Shown: positions 26,549-35,930, counted from the first letter of the stretch. The stretch is 64,000 nucleotides of DNA from Polaribacter tangerinus (GCF_038024095.1 NZ_CP150668.1:1116001-1180000); one strand, 5' to 3'. A program made the numbers and translations. Notes: a model not told the origin generated them from the letters alone.

Positions 26549-28222
26549 GTGAAGCACTTTCTAACATTTAAAACAAACATTGCAAACGAAACGCTGCCAG
26601 AAAAATTTACTTTTCCGTTTTACTACGAGCCCAGTAGTATTGCTAGAATTGCTGCTAAAGAACTTCAAGAGTATTTAATTTCTCAAAAAGACTTTAAACA
26701 CAATTTTGGTTTACAAAAAGAAGCAGAAAAAAATACTGCTATTGGTAAAATGTTTGGTGTTTTAGTAGTAGAAAATCAGCAAAAAGAAATTGGCTATTTA
26801 GCTGCTTTTTCTGGAAAATTAGCTGATAAAAGTCTCCCAGAAAAATTTGTTCCTCCAGTTTTTAACATGAGAACTACAGGAAGTTTTTATATAAAAGGCG
26901 AACAAGAAATAGATGAAATAAATAGGCAATTGTGGTTGCTTAAAAACGATGAATATTATTGCTCTCAAAAAAAAATTATTAAAAAGGAAACCAAAAAAAG
27001 TAATACGCAACTTGAGCTACAACGCAAAAAAATGAAACTTGCAAAAATAGCCAGAAAAAAAAAAAAAAAAGAGGGTGAAAAAAATTTACAACCTAAAGAT
27101 TTTAATAACTTATTAGAAACCTTAAAACAAGAAAGTTACAACGATCAATTTTTGTATAAAGAGCTACAAGAATACTATCAACAAAAAATAGAAGATCTTA
27201 CATCAAAAATAACATCCACACAATTAGAGATAGAGAGACTAAAAAAAGTTAGAAAAGAAAAATCTGTTTACTTACAACAAACCTTATTTAGTAAATATGC
27301 CTTTTTAAATCAACAAAAAGAACTAAAAAGCTTATTAGATATTTTTAATGAACCTACAGTAAAGCCTCCTGCTGGCTCAGGAGAATGTGCAGCGCCTAAG
27401 CTTTTACAATATGCTTTTGCTAATAATTTAAAACCAATAAGTATGGCAGAGTTTTGGTGGGGAAAATCGCCTAATGAAGCTGTAAGAAAACACAAAAACT
27501 TTTATCCTGCATGCCAAAGTAGATGTAAGCCTATTCTTACACACATGCTAAAAGGAATAAAAATGGATGCAAATTTATTGGTAGAAAATTTAAAAAAACC
27601 AGTTAATTTAGAGATTCTTTATGAGGATGATGCAATTATTGTAGTAAACAAACCTAGTGAATTTTTAACGGTTCCTGGCAAAGAAATTAAAGATGCTGTT
27701 TACACAAGAATCAAAGAAAAATACCCTACAGCTACAGGCCCATTAATTGTGCATCGATTAGACATGTCTACCTCTGGTATTTTAATACTTACAAAAACAA
27801 AAGAGGCTAATAAAATACTACAAAGTCAGTTTATTAATAGAAGTGTAAAGAAACGTTATGTAGCCTTATTAAATGGAACTTTACCAAAAAAAGAGGGCGT
27901 TATAGAGTTGCCTTTGAGGGTAGATTTAGACGATAGACCAAAACAATTAGTCGATTTTAAATATGGTAAAGAAGCTAAAACAAAATGGAAAGTAGTACAG
28001 TTGGAGAAAAATAAAACTAGAATTCACTTCTTTCCGATAACTGGTAGAACTCATCAATTAAGAGTTCATGCAGCTCATAAATTAGGCCTTAATTGTCCTA
28101 TCATAGGCGATGATTTATATGGAAAAAAAGAGCAAAGACTTCATTTACATGCCGAATTTATTTCATTTACACACCCAACAACTCACAAAAAAGTAACATT
28201 TACAATTCCAGCACCTTTTTAA
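26549..28222 (+). CDS. RluA-family RNA pseudouridine synthase with long N-terminal extension
   Basis: The product is about 557 residues. The C-terminal 220 residues are an RluA-type catalytic domain: ILYEDDAIIVVNKPSEFLTV, the catalytic-Asp motif HRLDMSTSGI, and GRTHQLRVHAAH. It isomerises uridine in rRNA or tRNA, though the exact target cannot be assigned. The preceding 330 residues contain a Lys-rich segment, a coiled coil (about 190-260) and a conserved-looking block SGECAAPKLLQYAF with three further cysteines nearby (PACQSRCKPIL), possibly a metal site. No ATG is close to the start. I chose the GTG at 26549 (VKHFLTFKTNI) by resemblance to related proteins. A TTG at 26525 would add eight residues. 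Confidence 0.88.
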   Translation: MKHFLTFKTNIANETLPEKFTFPFYYEPSSIARIAAKELQEYLISQKDFKHNFGLQKEAEKNTAIGKMFGVLVVENQQKEIGYLAAFSGKLADKSLPEKFVPPVFNMRTTGSFYIKGEQEIDEINRQLWLLKNDEYYCSQKKIIKKETKKSNTQLELQRKKMKLAKIARKKKKKEGEKNLQPKDFNNLLETLKQESYNDQFLYKELQEYYQQKIEDLTSKITSTQLEIERLKKVRKEKSVYLQQTLFSKYAFLNQQKELKSLLDIFNEPTVKPPAGSGECAAPKLLQYAFANNLKPISMAEFWWGKSPNEAVRKHKNFYPACQSRCKPILTHMLKGIKMDANLLVENLKKPVNLEILYEDDAIIVVNKPSEFLTVPGKEIKDAVYTRIKEKYPTATGPLIVHRLDMSTSGILILTKTKEANKILQSQFINRSVKKRYVALLNGTLPKKEGVIELPLRVDLDDRPKQLVDFKYGKEAKTKWKVVQLEKNKTRIHFFPITGRTHQLRVHAAHKLGLNCPIIGDDLYGKKEQRLHLHAEFISFTHPTTHKKVTFTIPAPF

Positions 28223-28233
28223 ATAATTACTAA

Positions 28234-28599
28234 TTAAGCTATTATCTTTATAAAGTCGTTAAACGCAACATAGTACGGTTGGTCTTTAAAAACCGGACTC
28301 TCTACACTCTCTGCATTGGCAATTCCTATTCCTGCAAACCATACTTTTGCATTTTGTTTGATGGCGTGATTTTTAAAAGTTTCCATCCAAACGGTATCAT
28401 AACTATCTGGGTTTTGAATGTTATTTGAAACTTTAACCAAAACAAAAATTGTTGGTTCCCCTTTTTTAAATAAAACAAATTGTGGATGCCTTTTTAATTG
28501 ACTATTTATTGCCTGAAATTCATAGCCCATTTCTTCTAACTTTTTACCGACTATGTTCATTCCTAAATTATGCAATTCTTGCGCTGTTAAAATCTGCAT
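28234..28599 (-). CDS. Small conserved protein coupled to the DEAD-box helicase, function unknown
   Basis: The protein has 121 residues with no signal peptide or membrane segment. The sequence alternates beta and alpha segments (ELHNLGMNIVGKKLEEMGY, PQFVLFKKGEPTIFVLVKV, YDTVWMETFKNHAIKQNAKVWFAGIGIAN). In flavobacterial genomes similar short proteins are sometimes labelled NADH-quinone reductase subunit F, but no NqrF ferredoxin or flavin motif is present here, so I do not adopt that name. It begins two bases after the helicase stop codon, so the two are surely co-transcribed and may be translationally coupled. Confidence 0.75.
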   Translation of the reverse strand: MQILTAQELHNLGMNIVGKKLEEMGYEFQAINSQLKRHPQFVLFKKGEPTIFVLVKVSNNIQNPDSYDTVWMETFKNHAIKQNAKVWFAGIGIANAESVESPVFKDQPYYVAFNDFIKIIA

Positions 28600-28601
28600 T
28601 A

Positions 28602-29957
28602 TTACTTCTTTTTCTTATTGCGTTTGTTATAGTTTTTATCTCCTCTAGTTTTTGGCTTTTTATATTTAGCCGCAATTTCTCTTCTGTACGAACCTCCTTT
28701 ATTTACCTTACTATTTTTTTCACTTTTTTCATGAAATGCTGGCCCTGGAACGTACTCTAATGAGGTTCTATTTTTAGAAATTCCTTGGTCTTCCTTTGGC
28801 CTTTCATCTTCGGTTAATATTGTAGCGATTTCTATAGCTTCTGGAAGTTCTAAAACAGGAATTTCATACTGCATTAATGCTTCAATTGCCATCTTACTTT
28901 CTTGCTCTTTTGGCGTAGAAAATAATATCGTTTTTCCTTCTTTTTCTGCTCTTCCTGTTCTACCAATTCGATGCATATAGTTTTCGGGAAAATCTGGCGT
29001 ATCAAAATTTATTACATGAGATACATTGTCGAAATCTAAACCACGGGCCATTACATCTGTTGCTAACAAAATTCTATTTTTACCCTCGTCGAACTGTCTA
29101 ATAGAACGGATTCTGTAGTTTTGAGTTTTATTTGAGTGAATAATACACATTTCATCATTATAAACCTCTTCTAAATGCTTAAACAACAAATCTGCAGTTC
29201 TTTTAAAACCAACAAATATGAGCACTTTACTAAATGTTTCTTTGTCTTTTAAAAGATAGTTGAGCAAATTAACTTTAGTAAAAAAATTAGGTACGTTATA
29301 CGAAACTTGGGCAATATTTTCTAATGGAGTTCCGCTTACCGCAATTGAAATTTTTTCTGGATTTTTAAAGAAATCATAAATTAAAGCGTTTACATCTTCC
29401 GTCATGGTAGCAGAAAACAATACATTTTGTCTGCGCTCTGGTAAAATGTCAAAAATATTCATCAACTGAAAACGAAATCCTAAATCTAACATTACATCTA
29501 CCTCATCAATTACTAATTTCTGAATCGATTTTAACTTTAAAGCATTACTCAAACCGAGGTCATAGAGCCTACCAGGCGTTGCCACTATAATATCTTGACC
29601 TTGTAAAATAGCTTGTTTCTGCGTGTTTATATTAGTGCCTCCATAAACACCTAACACTCGCACATTTATATATTTGGCTAATTTTTCAATTTCATCTACT
29701 ACTTGTAAAACCAACTCTCTAGTTGGAACTAATACTAAAACTCTAGGATGCTTTTGTTTAGAAAATTTTAAGTCTCTTAAAATTGGCATCATGTAGGCAA
29801 ATGTTTTTCCGGTTCCGGTTTGCGCTATTCCAACAACATCTTTACCCGATCTTACTACAGAAAATGCCTGCTCTTGAATTGGCGTTGGTGTCTCGAAACC
29901 TAAATCTTCGATACCATATTGTAGTTGATTTGATAAATCTAAATCTTTAAAAGTCAT
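28602..29957 (-). CDS. DEAD-box ATP-dependent RNA helicase (RhlE-like)
   Basis: The protein has 451 residues. Motifs in order: Q motif FETPTPIQEQAF, Walker A AQTGTGKT, PTRELVLQV, ATPGRL, motif II DEVD (a variant of DEAD), SAT in VLFSATMTED, and motif VI HRIGRTGR. A basic C-terminal tail follows (KKPKTRGDKNYNKRNKKKK), typical of RhlE-type RNA chaperones acting on ribosome assembly or mRNA decay. A longer frame from 29975 would begin with TTG inside the promoter -7 box, so the ATG at 29957 (MTFKDLDLS) is the real start. It leads an operon with the 121-residue gene. Confidence 0.93.
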   Translation of the reverse strand: MTFKDLDLSNQLQYGIEDLGFETPTPIQEQAFSVVRSGKDVVGIAQTGTGKTFAYMMPILRDLKFSKQKHPRVLVLVPTRELVLQVVDEIEKLAKYINVRVLGVYGGTNINTQKQAILQGQDIIVATPGRLYDLGLSNALKLKSIQKLVIDEVDVMLDLGFRFQLMNIFDILPERRQNVLFSATMTEDVNALIYDFFKNPEKISIAVSGTPLENIAQVSYNVPNFFTKVNLLNYLLKDKETFSKVLIFVGFKRTADLLFKHLEEVYNDEMCIIHSNKTQNYRIRSIRQFDEGKNRILLATDVMARGLDFDNVSHVINFDTPDFPENYMHRIGRTGRAEKEGKTILFSTPKEQESKMAIEALMQYEIPVLELPEAIEIATILTEDERPKEDQGISKNRTSLEYVPGPAFHEKSEKNSKVNKGGSYRREIAAKYKKPKTRGDKNYNKRNKKKK

Positions 29958-29971
29958 TTCTAAAATTTTAT

Positions 29972-30002
29972 GCAAAGGTACGTTTTATAAAATGTTTTAC
30001 AA
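29972..30002 (-). promoter_or_regulatory. Promoter of the DEAD-box helicase operon
   Basis: On the minus strand, TTG (30000-30002), a 19-base spacer and TACCTTTGC (29972-29980) match the Bacteroidota consensus. Transcription would start about ten bases before the ATG at 29957, which fixes that start codon. Confidence 0.75.
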
Positions 30003-30055
30003 CTGCACATAAAGACTCTATTTATTTGTAGTTTTGCTAAAATTTTTTGATTAAA

Positions 30056-30820
30056 ATGATTACAGATACGCACACACATTTATACTCTAGCCAATATAAT
30101 GAAGATCAAGATTTAATGATGCAACGTGCAAAAGACGCAGGTGTATCTCGTTTTTTTGTACCTGCAATAGATTCTTCTTACACAGAAAAAATGCTCTCTT
30201 TAGAAAAAAATTATCCTGGAGATGTTTTTTTAATGATGGGGCTTCACCCAACTTATGTAAAGGAAAATTACCTTGATGAACTGGCACACGTAAAAAAGTG
30301 GATTGATCAAAAAGACTTTTTTGCCATTGGCGAAATTGGTATCGATTTATATTGGGATAAAAGCTTTTTAACACAACAACAAGAAGCATTTAGTACTCAA
30401 ATAAAATGGGCTAAAGAAAAAAAACTACCTATTGTAATTCATTGTAGAGATGCCTTTGATGAAATTTTTGAAATACTAGAAGCAGAAAAAGGAGATAATT
30501 TGAAAGGTATATTTCACTGTTTTACTGGTACTAAAGAACAAGCATTAAAAGCAATTTCTTACAACATGAAACTTGGCATAGGTGGTGTTGTAACTTTTAA
30601 AAATGGAAAAATAGACACATTTTTAAATGAAATATCTTTACAAAATATTGTTGTAGAAACAGACGCACCATATTTAGCGCCCAAACCTTTTAGAGGTAAA
30701 AGAAATGAGAGTAGTTACATTACGTATGTTATCGAAAAATTATCGGATATTTACCAACTTCCAGTTGATGAAATTGCCAAAATAACAACTCAAAATTCTA
30801 AAGACGTATTTGGCATTTAA
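30056..30820 (+). CDS. TatD-family metal-dependent hydrolase/DNase
   Basis: The protein has 254 residues, usual for the family. Metal-ligand motifs are present: DTHTHLY at the N-terminus, GEIGID, VIHCRD, GIFHCFTG and VETDAPYL near the C-terminus. TatD proteins are Mg-dependent 3'-5' exonucleases or deoxyribonucleases linked to DNA repair. The upstream TTG at 30047 would add three residues, and the ATG at 30056 (MITDTHTH) is preferred. A -7 box TAGTTTTG (30029-30036) lies shortly upstream, without a clear -33 box. An Ogt gene follows after 14 bases. Confidence 0.93.
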   Translation: MITDTHTHLYSSQYNEDQDLMMQRAKDAGVSRFFVPAIDSSYTEKMLSLEKNYPGDVFLMMGLHPTYVKENYLDELAHVKKWIDQKDFFAIGEIGIDLYWDKSFLTQQQEAFSTQIKWAKEKKLPIVIHCRDAFDEIFEILEAEKGDNLKGIFHCFTGTKEQALKAISYNMKLGIGGVVTFKNGKIDTFLNEISLQNIVVETDAPYLAPKPFRGKRNESSYITYVIEKLSDIYQLPVDEIAKITTQNSKDVFGI

Positions 30821-30834
30821 AAATTAAAAACACA

Positions 30835-31326
30835 TTGAAAACTGCTACTACTTTTTACAAAACACCCATAGGAATAGCCAAAATTGTTGGTGATAAAAAC
30901 GGAATTCAACAAGTAGCTGTTTTAGATGAAAATGAAGTAGACAACTCTCTTCTAAAACAATCGGTGCCGAATTGTTTGCAAGAGTGTGTAATTCAGTTAG
31001 AGGAGTATTTTAGTGGCAAAAGAACACAGTTTAACCTTACTGTAAACCCGAAGGGAACAGCGTTTCAACTAAAGGTCTGGAAGTCTTTATTAACCATAAA
31101 ATTTGGTGAAACATGTACCTATTTGGCACAAAGTAAAAAGTTAGGAAACCCAAAAGCAATTAGAGCAGTTGCAAGTGCCAATGGTAAAAATCCGTTATGG
31201 ATTATTATTCCATGTCACAGAATTATTGGTTCCGATGGTTCTTTAACAGGTTATGCAGGAGGTATTTGGCGAAAAAAATGGTTACTTGAACTAGAAAACC
31301 CTGTTAAACAACAGTCGCTTTTTTAA
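30835..31326 (+). CDS. ogt: Methylated-DNA--protein-cysteine methyltransferase
   Basis: The protein has 163 residues. The suicide-acceptor motif IIPCHRIIG is intact, followed by GYAGGIWRKKWLLELE, and the preceding segment AIRAVASANGKNP is the usual DNA-binding helix region. It repairs O6-alkylguanine by transferring the alkyl group to its own cysteine. The start appears to be TTG at 30835 (MKTATTFYKTPIGIAK); no in-frame ATG lies before the conserved N-terminal strand. It follows tatD closely and is probably co-transcribed with it. Confidence 0.92.
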   Translation: MKTATTFYKTPIGIAKIVGDKNGIQQVAVLDENEVDNSLLKQSVPNCLQECVIQLEEYFSGKRTQFNLTVNPKGTAFQLKVWKSLLTIKFGETCTYLAQSKKLGNPKAIRAVASANGKNPLWIIIPCHRIIGSDGSLTGYAGGIWRKKWLLELENPVKQQSLF

Positions 31327-31380
31327 TGTATGCCATTATATTAAAAATATATTTTTTGCGTTTATCTTATAACAGTTTAT

Positions 31381-34300
31381 ATGATAAATAAAATTCTTTT
31401 TAGCTTGTTTTTTTTGATTGGATTAACGGTATACTCTCAAAACTTTTCATCAGATTTTAGAACAAAAAAAATGCTGGTAAAAAACGACACGCTAAAATTT
31501 GACTTTGTAGCTATAAATCCAAAAAAAATTGAAATTTTTGATACTTCAGGTAAGCTCATTCCTTCCAAAGAATATCAAGTAGATTACAACAACGCAACGC
31601 TGTATATTTCTGCAAAAAAATATGCAGAAATTACCATAAAGTACTTCAGACTTCCAGAATTTTTAACAAAGACCTATAAAGGTTTAGATAAGAAATTAAT
31701 TGTACCAAATGGAAATTATACCAGTCAACTTTATAGCCTTACCACCAATAAAAAAAGTGAAAATATAGCACTGTTTGAAGGATTAAAAACGAAAGGTTTT
31801 ATTTCTAGAGGAATTACCTCTGGAAACAATCAAAATGCTGTAACAAATGCTGCACTAGATTTAGAAATAGAGGGAAAACTTTCGGATAAAGTTTCTTTAA
31901 AAGCGAGCATTTGGGATACAAATATTCCTATTCAAGAGAACGGATATTCACAAAACATTACCGACTTTGATAGAATATTTATAGAGATGTATACCGAAAA
32001 TTGGCGGGTAAAAGCTGGAGACATATCACTAGAAAACAACACAAGTTTTTTTGCTCCTTTTAAAAAGCAAGCCGCAGGTTTACAAGTACAAGCAAAAATT
32101 AATAAAAAGCTACAATTAAGCGCCTCTGGAGCAGTAGTTCGAGGTAAATTTAACAATTTTAGAATTGTGGGTGTAGAAGGAAATCAGGGTCCTTACAAAA
32201 TTTTTGGTGCAAATAATGAGCCCGCAATTTTAATTATTGCCGGAAGCGAACAAGTATATGTAAACGGACTAAAAATTAATAGAGGCGAAAACAAAGACTA
32301 TCTAATAGATTATAATTTGGGTGAAATTACTTTTAACACCACTTACCCCATTACAAACGATATGAGAATTACTATAGAGTTTCAGTATTCCGATAGAAAT
32401 TATACGCGTTTTGTAACCTACGAAGAAGCAAAGTACGAAAGTGAAAAACTAAAAGTTAGTAGCTTTTTTTACAGTGAAAAAGATGCCAAAAACCAACCTT
32501 TACAACAAGTATTAACGGAAAAACAAATAGAGAACCTTAAAAATGCCGGAAACAATAAAGACTTAATGGTTTTTGAAAGTGCCTTTTTAGATAGTTTTGA
32601 TGAAAATAAAATACTGTATAAAAAAACGCTAAATGGGGCTGTAGAAATTTTCGAGTACAGTAAAAATCCGAGTGATATCTTGTATTTTGTTACTTTTACA
32701 AATGTTGGTAATAATAATGGTAATTATATTTTAGAGAGAAATACTGCCATAGGAAACATTTACAAATATGCTGGAGTAAACCTAGGAAATTACAGTCCGA
32801 TAATTCGGTTAATTGCACCTACCAAAGCAGAAATTTTTGTTGTAAAATCTGACTTTAATCCACATAAAAACACAAAAATATCATCTGAAATAGCAATTAG
32901 TAATAACGATGCAAATTTATTTTCTAGTATTGATAATCAAGAAAATGCTGCTATCGCAGCAAAAGTTGGCTGGGAACAACATATTACTAACAAAAAGTGG
33001 CAGTTCACCACCAATATTAACCACGAGTATGCTCATAAAAATTTTAAAACGCTACAACGCTGGGAATCTATAGAGTTTAATAGAGATTGGAATTTATTAA
33101 CCAACAACGCTACAAAAAACTATTTTCAATCATCATTTACAGTAAAAGACACACAGAATAATTTTTTAATGTATCGGTTTAATCATTTAAATTATTTAGA
33201 TACATACAACGGAAATAAGCATGAAGTAACTGCTAAAATGGAATTTTCGAAAACGCTCTTAACTGCAGATGTATCTTATTTAAACAACAATTCAAGCACC
33301 GAAAAAAATTCTTTTTTGGTAGCAAAAACCAATATAGAACAGCAATTTGATGGTGGTTGGTTTGGAGCATTTACCAACATAGAGCGCAATAGCAGAGTAG
33401 ACAATCTTACTAAAAAATTTGTGAATACGAGTCACCAGTTTCAAGAATATGAAGGCTATTTCGGAGTAGGAAATACCGCAGGAGTTTTTGCAAAATTAGG
33501 GTATAATTATCGAGATAATGATAGTATTAAACAAGAATCTTTCACAAAAATTAATACCCGTAAAACAGTGTATTTAACAAGTAAGATAGTACAGAATAAA
33601 AATTCCAATCTTTCTATTTTTGCTAATTATAGAACTACAGAAAATAGTTTTTCTGAAGATGAAAAATCACTAAACTCAAAGATAACTTTCAACCAAAAAT
33701 TGTTTAACAATTTGGTAAACTCTTCGACAGTGTATGAAACATCTTCTGGCAATGTTGCACGGCAAGAATATATTTATATAAAAACGGCTCCTGGTTTAGG
33801 CTTTTATACTTGGTTAGATTATAACAATGATGGAGTGCAAGATTTTGATGAGTTTGAGGTAGCAGAATTTCAAGATCAAGCAAACTATTTAAGAGTTCCA
33901 AAACCAAATATTCGATTTATTGCCACTCAAAAAGCTACTTATAAACAAATTTTAAATTTTAATTTTTATCCTTGGAAAAAGAAAAAAGGAATAAAAAAAT
34001 TAATATCTCATTTTAGTAGTGATCATTTTTTAAGCATCGAAAATGAACAAAGAAGAATAGGAGATTCCTTTAAGTTTAATCCTTTTAATTTTAACGAAAA
34101 CAACTTACTTGGCTTAAATTTAAATATTAAAAATAGCTTATTTATAAATAGAAATCTTCAAAAATATAGCCTAACATATAGCTATGGAAAACTAAGAAAT
34201 AAGCAACAATTTATCATAGGAACTCAAGAAAATAAATTAGAAAATCATCAAATAGATTTTGCTCATAAATTCGCTAACTTTTGGTTGTTCGAAGCAATGG

Positions 34301-34758
34301 TAAAAAAAGGTCGAAATAATTTAGATACCGAAAACTTTAATAATAGAAACTACAGGATAAAAACTGAAGAAATAACACCAAAAATAAGTTTCTTATACAA
34401 TAAAAATAATCGTTTTTCTGCCTTTTATCACTTTAAGAATAAAGTAAATACATTAATTAATTTCGAAAAGCTACAACAACAAAAAGTAGGACTTGAATAT
34501 TTTTATATGGGCCGAAAAAAAAATCAAGTTTCTGCAAATTTCAATTTATTTGTAAATAGCTTTAAGGGCAATACCAATACACCAGTGGCTTACCAAATGT
34601 TAGAGGGTTTACAAGCAGGTAATAATTACACTTGGAACTTACTGTTTAACAGAAAATTAAATGATTTTCTCCATTTAAATATTAGCTATTTAGGTAGAAA
34701 AAGTGAACTTTCGAAAGCAATACATACGGGTAGTGTTCAATTAAGAGCAACTTTTTAA
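31381..34758 (+). CDS. Large outer-membrane beta-barrel protein, function unknown
   Basis: The protein has 1125 residues with a signal peptide (MINKILFSLFFLIGLTVYS). N-terminal domains include YQVDYNNATLYISAKKYAEI and a repeat-like SEQVYVNGLKINRGENKDY followed by LIDYNLGEITFN (about residues 297-320), a pattern also seen in SprA-type and related Bacteroidota surface proteins. From about residue 400 the sequence is a long series of alternating amphipathic strands ending in VQLRATF, the C-terminal aromatic of an outer-membrane barrel. Near residue 813 an EF-hand-like loop DYNNDGVQDFDE sits between strands. The family is known only as large hypothetical surface proteins. Transport or secretion roles are guesses. 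Confidence 0.75.
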   Translation: MINKILFSLFFLIGLTVYSQNFSSDFRTKKMLVKNDTLKFDFVAINPKKIEIFDTSGKLIPSKEYQVDYNNATLYISAKKYAEITIKYFRLPEFLTKTYKGLDKKLIVPNGNYTSQLYSLTTNKKSENIALFEGLKTKGFISRGITSGNNQNAVTNAALDLEIEGKLSDKVSLKASIWDTNIPIQENGYSQNITDFDRIFIEMYTENWRVKAGDISLENNTSFFAPFKKQAAGLQVQAKINKKLQLSASGAVVRGKFNNFRIVGVEGNQGPYKIFGANNEPAILIIAGSEQVYVNGLKINRGENKDYLIDYNLGEITFNTTYPITNDMRITIEFQYSDRNYTRFVTYEEAKYESEKLKVSSFFYSEKDAKNQPLQQVLTEKQIENLKNAGNNKDLMVFESAFLDSFDENKILYKKTLNGAVEIFEYSKNPSDILYFVTFTNVGNNNGNYILERNTAIGNIYKYAGVNLGNYSPIIRLIAPTKAEIFVVKSDFNPHKNTKISSEIAISNNDANLFSSIDNQENAAIAAKVGWEQHITNKKWQFTTNINHEYAHKNFKTLQRWESIEFNRDWNLLTNNATKNYFQSSFTVKDTQNNFLMYRFNHLNYLDTYNGNKHEVTAKMEFSKTLLTADVSYLNNNSSTEKNSFLVAKTNIEQQFDGGWFGAFTNIERNSRVDNLTKKFVNTSHQFQEYEGYFGVGNTAGVFAKLGYNYRDNDSIKQESFTKINTRKTVYLTSKIVQNKNSNLSIFANYRTTENSFSEDEKSLNSKITFNQKLFNNLVNSSTVYETSSGNVARQEYIYIKTAPGLGFYTWLDYNNDGVQDFDEFEVAEFQDQANYLRVPKPNIRFIATQKATYKQILNFNFYPWKKKKGIKKLISHFSSDHFLSIENEQRRIGDSFKFNPFNFNENNLLGLNLNIKNSLFINRNLQKYSLTYSYGKLRNKQQFIIGTQENKLENHQIDFAHKFANFWLFEAMVKKGRNNLDTENFNNRNYRIKTEEITPKISFLYNKNNRFSAFYHFKNKVNTLINFEKLQQQKVGLEYFYMGRKKNQVSANFNLFVNSFKGNTNTPVAYQMLEGLQAGNNYTWNLLFNRKLNDFLHLNISYLGRKSELSKAIHTGSVQLRATF

Positions 34759-34804
34759 GTGTAGGTTATTTTTTTTTGATATGTTTGTAAATATCTCTAA
34801 GTTT

Positions 34805-35371
34805 ATGAAAAAATTACTCATCTCAATTGCACTCTTATTAAGTAGTTTACAGTTGATTGCACAAGAAAAAGAAACAAAAAAAATATATCCACAAGATATT
34901 GATAAAGATTATGAACTTAAACTAAACGCTTTTAGTTTAATAGTTTTTTCTTCGATAGATGTTAGTTACGAAAAACTCTTAAATAAAGACTCTTCATACG
35001 GAATTGCCATTTTTTACAATTTTGCAGATATTGAAAGCGAGCTTTATTTCCCTAAAAAATTCTCATTAACACCTTATTATCGATGGTTTTTTTCAGAAAA
35101 AAGATATGCAAGAGGTTATTTTGTTGAAGGTTTCGGAATGCTAAATCACTACAAAGAAAGGTACTACTACTATTCTGGCCCAACAAAAACTGAATCTGAA
35201 ACAGATTTTGCATTAGGTATATCGGTGGGTGGAAAATTTATTATTAAATCTGGTTTTACTGCAGAAATTTTTCTTGGTGTAGGTAGAAATTTATTCCATA
35301 ACTCCGACAATAGAATTTTAGATACCGGAATTATTACCAGAGGTGGAATTTCTCTTGGATATCGATTTTAA
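34805..35371 (+). CDS. Small outer-membrane beta-barrel protein (DUF3575-like)
   Basis: The protein has 188 residues. The ATG at 34805 gives a clean signal peptide (MKKLLISIALLLSSLQLIAQ); an ATG at 34781 would add eight residues in front. The rest is an eight-strand-like barrel with SLTPYYRWFF, GYFVEGFGMLN, ALGISVGGKFI, IFLGVGRNLF and the ending GGISLGYRF. It is paralogous to the gene immediately downstream, 11 bases away. Function unknown. Confidence 0.78.
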   Translation: MKKLLISIALLLSSLQLIAQEKETKKIYPQDIDKDYELKLNAFSLIVFSSIDVSYEKLLNKDSSYGIAIFYNFADIESELYFPKKFSLTPYYRWFFSEKRYARGYFVEGFGMLNHYKERYYYYSGPTKTESETDFALGISVGGKFIIKSGFTAEIFLGVGRNLFHNSDNRILDTGIITRGGISLGYRF

Positions 35372-35382
35372 AAAATAAAAAA

Positions 35383-35883
35383 ATGAAAAAAATAATCTTT
35401 TTAAGCTGTTTACTTCTTAGTTCTTTTAGCTATTCTCAGCAAGAAATAAAAATTGATATTGCAGATGCTTTAGCTATTAGAAGTTTAGAGTTTTCATATG
35501 AAAACTATATTACAGCAGAAAATTCTTTCGGTATTTCTGCACTATTTAATTTAGCAAATCAAGAGGTTGATTTTAGGTACAACGAAAACATGATGATTAC
35601 TCCATATTTTCGTCATTATTTTACAACAGAAGCACAATGGAACTTTTTTGGTGAAGGCTTTGTAGGCATTAATAGTGGTAAAAAAGAAATAACAAGTAAT
35701 TTAACAGAAAATACTTATAAAGAATACACCGACGGCGCTTTGGGCGTTGCTGTGGGATCTAAATATAGCTCAGAAAGTGGTCTTGTTATAGATGCTTATA
35801 TTGGAGTTGGTAGAAATTTATTTGGTAGCGACTCTCCTGTTTTAGTTCCTCGTATAGGTTTAAATGTTGGTTGGAGATTTTAA
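35383..35883 (+). CDS. Small outer-membrane beta-barrel protein, paralogue of the preceding gene
   Basis: The protein has 166 residues with signal peptide MKKIIFLSCLLLSSFSYS. It shares with its upstream neighbour the blocks SLEFSYENY, MITPYFRHYF, FGEGFVGIN, GALGVAVGSKY, YIGVGRNLFG and a GLNVGWRF ending. The two genes look like a tandem duplication with divergence. It is probably the last gene of this transcript, as a strong terminator lies 22 bases later. Function unknown. Confidence 0.78.
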   Translation: MKKIIFLSCLLLSSFSYSQQEIKIDIADALAIRSLEFSYENYITAENSFGISALFNLANQEVDFRYNENMMITPYFRHYFTTEAQWNFFGEGFVGINSGKKEITSNLTENTYKEYTDGALGVAVGSKYSSESGLVIDAYIGVGRNLFGSDSPVLVPRIGLNVGWRF

Positions 35884-35904
35884 ATACATTTTTTACAAAA
35901 AATA

Positions 35905-35930
35905 AAAAAGCCAGCATATGCTGGCTTTTT
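35905..35930. terminator. Bidirectional terminator between the barrel pair and accD
   Basis: A perfect 13-bp inverted repeat AAAAAGCCAGCAT/ATGCTGGCTTTTT without a spacer lies between two converging genes. It can end both transcripts. Confidence 0.88.

Noticed and set aside
28234..28599. Identification as NADH-quinone reductase subunit F
   Set aside because: No ferredoxin, FAD or NADH motifs and far too short; the name would be a carried-over label.
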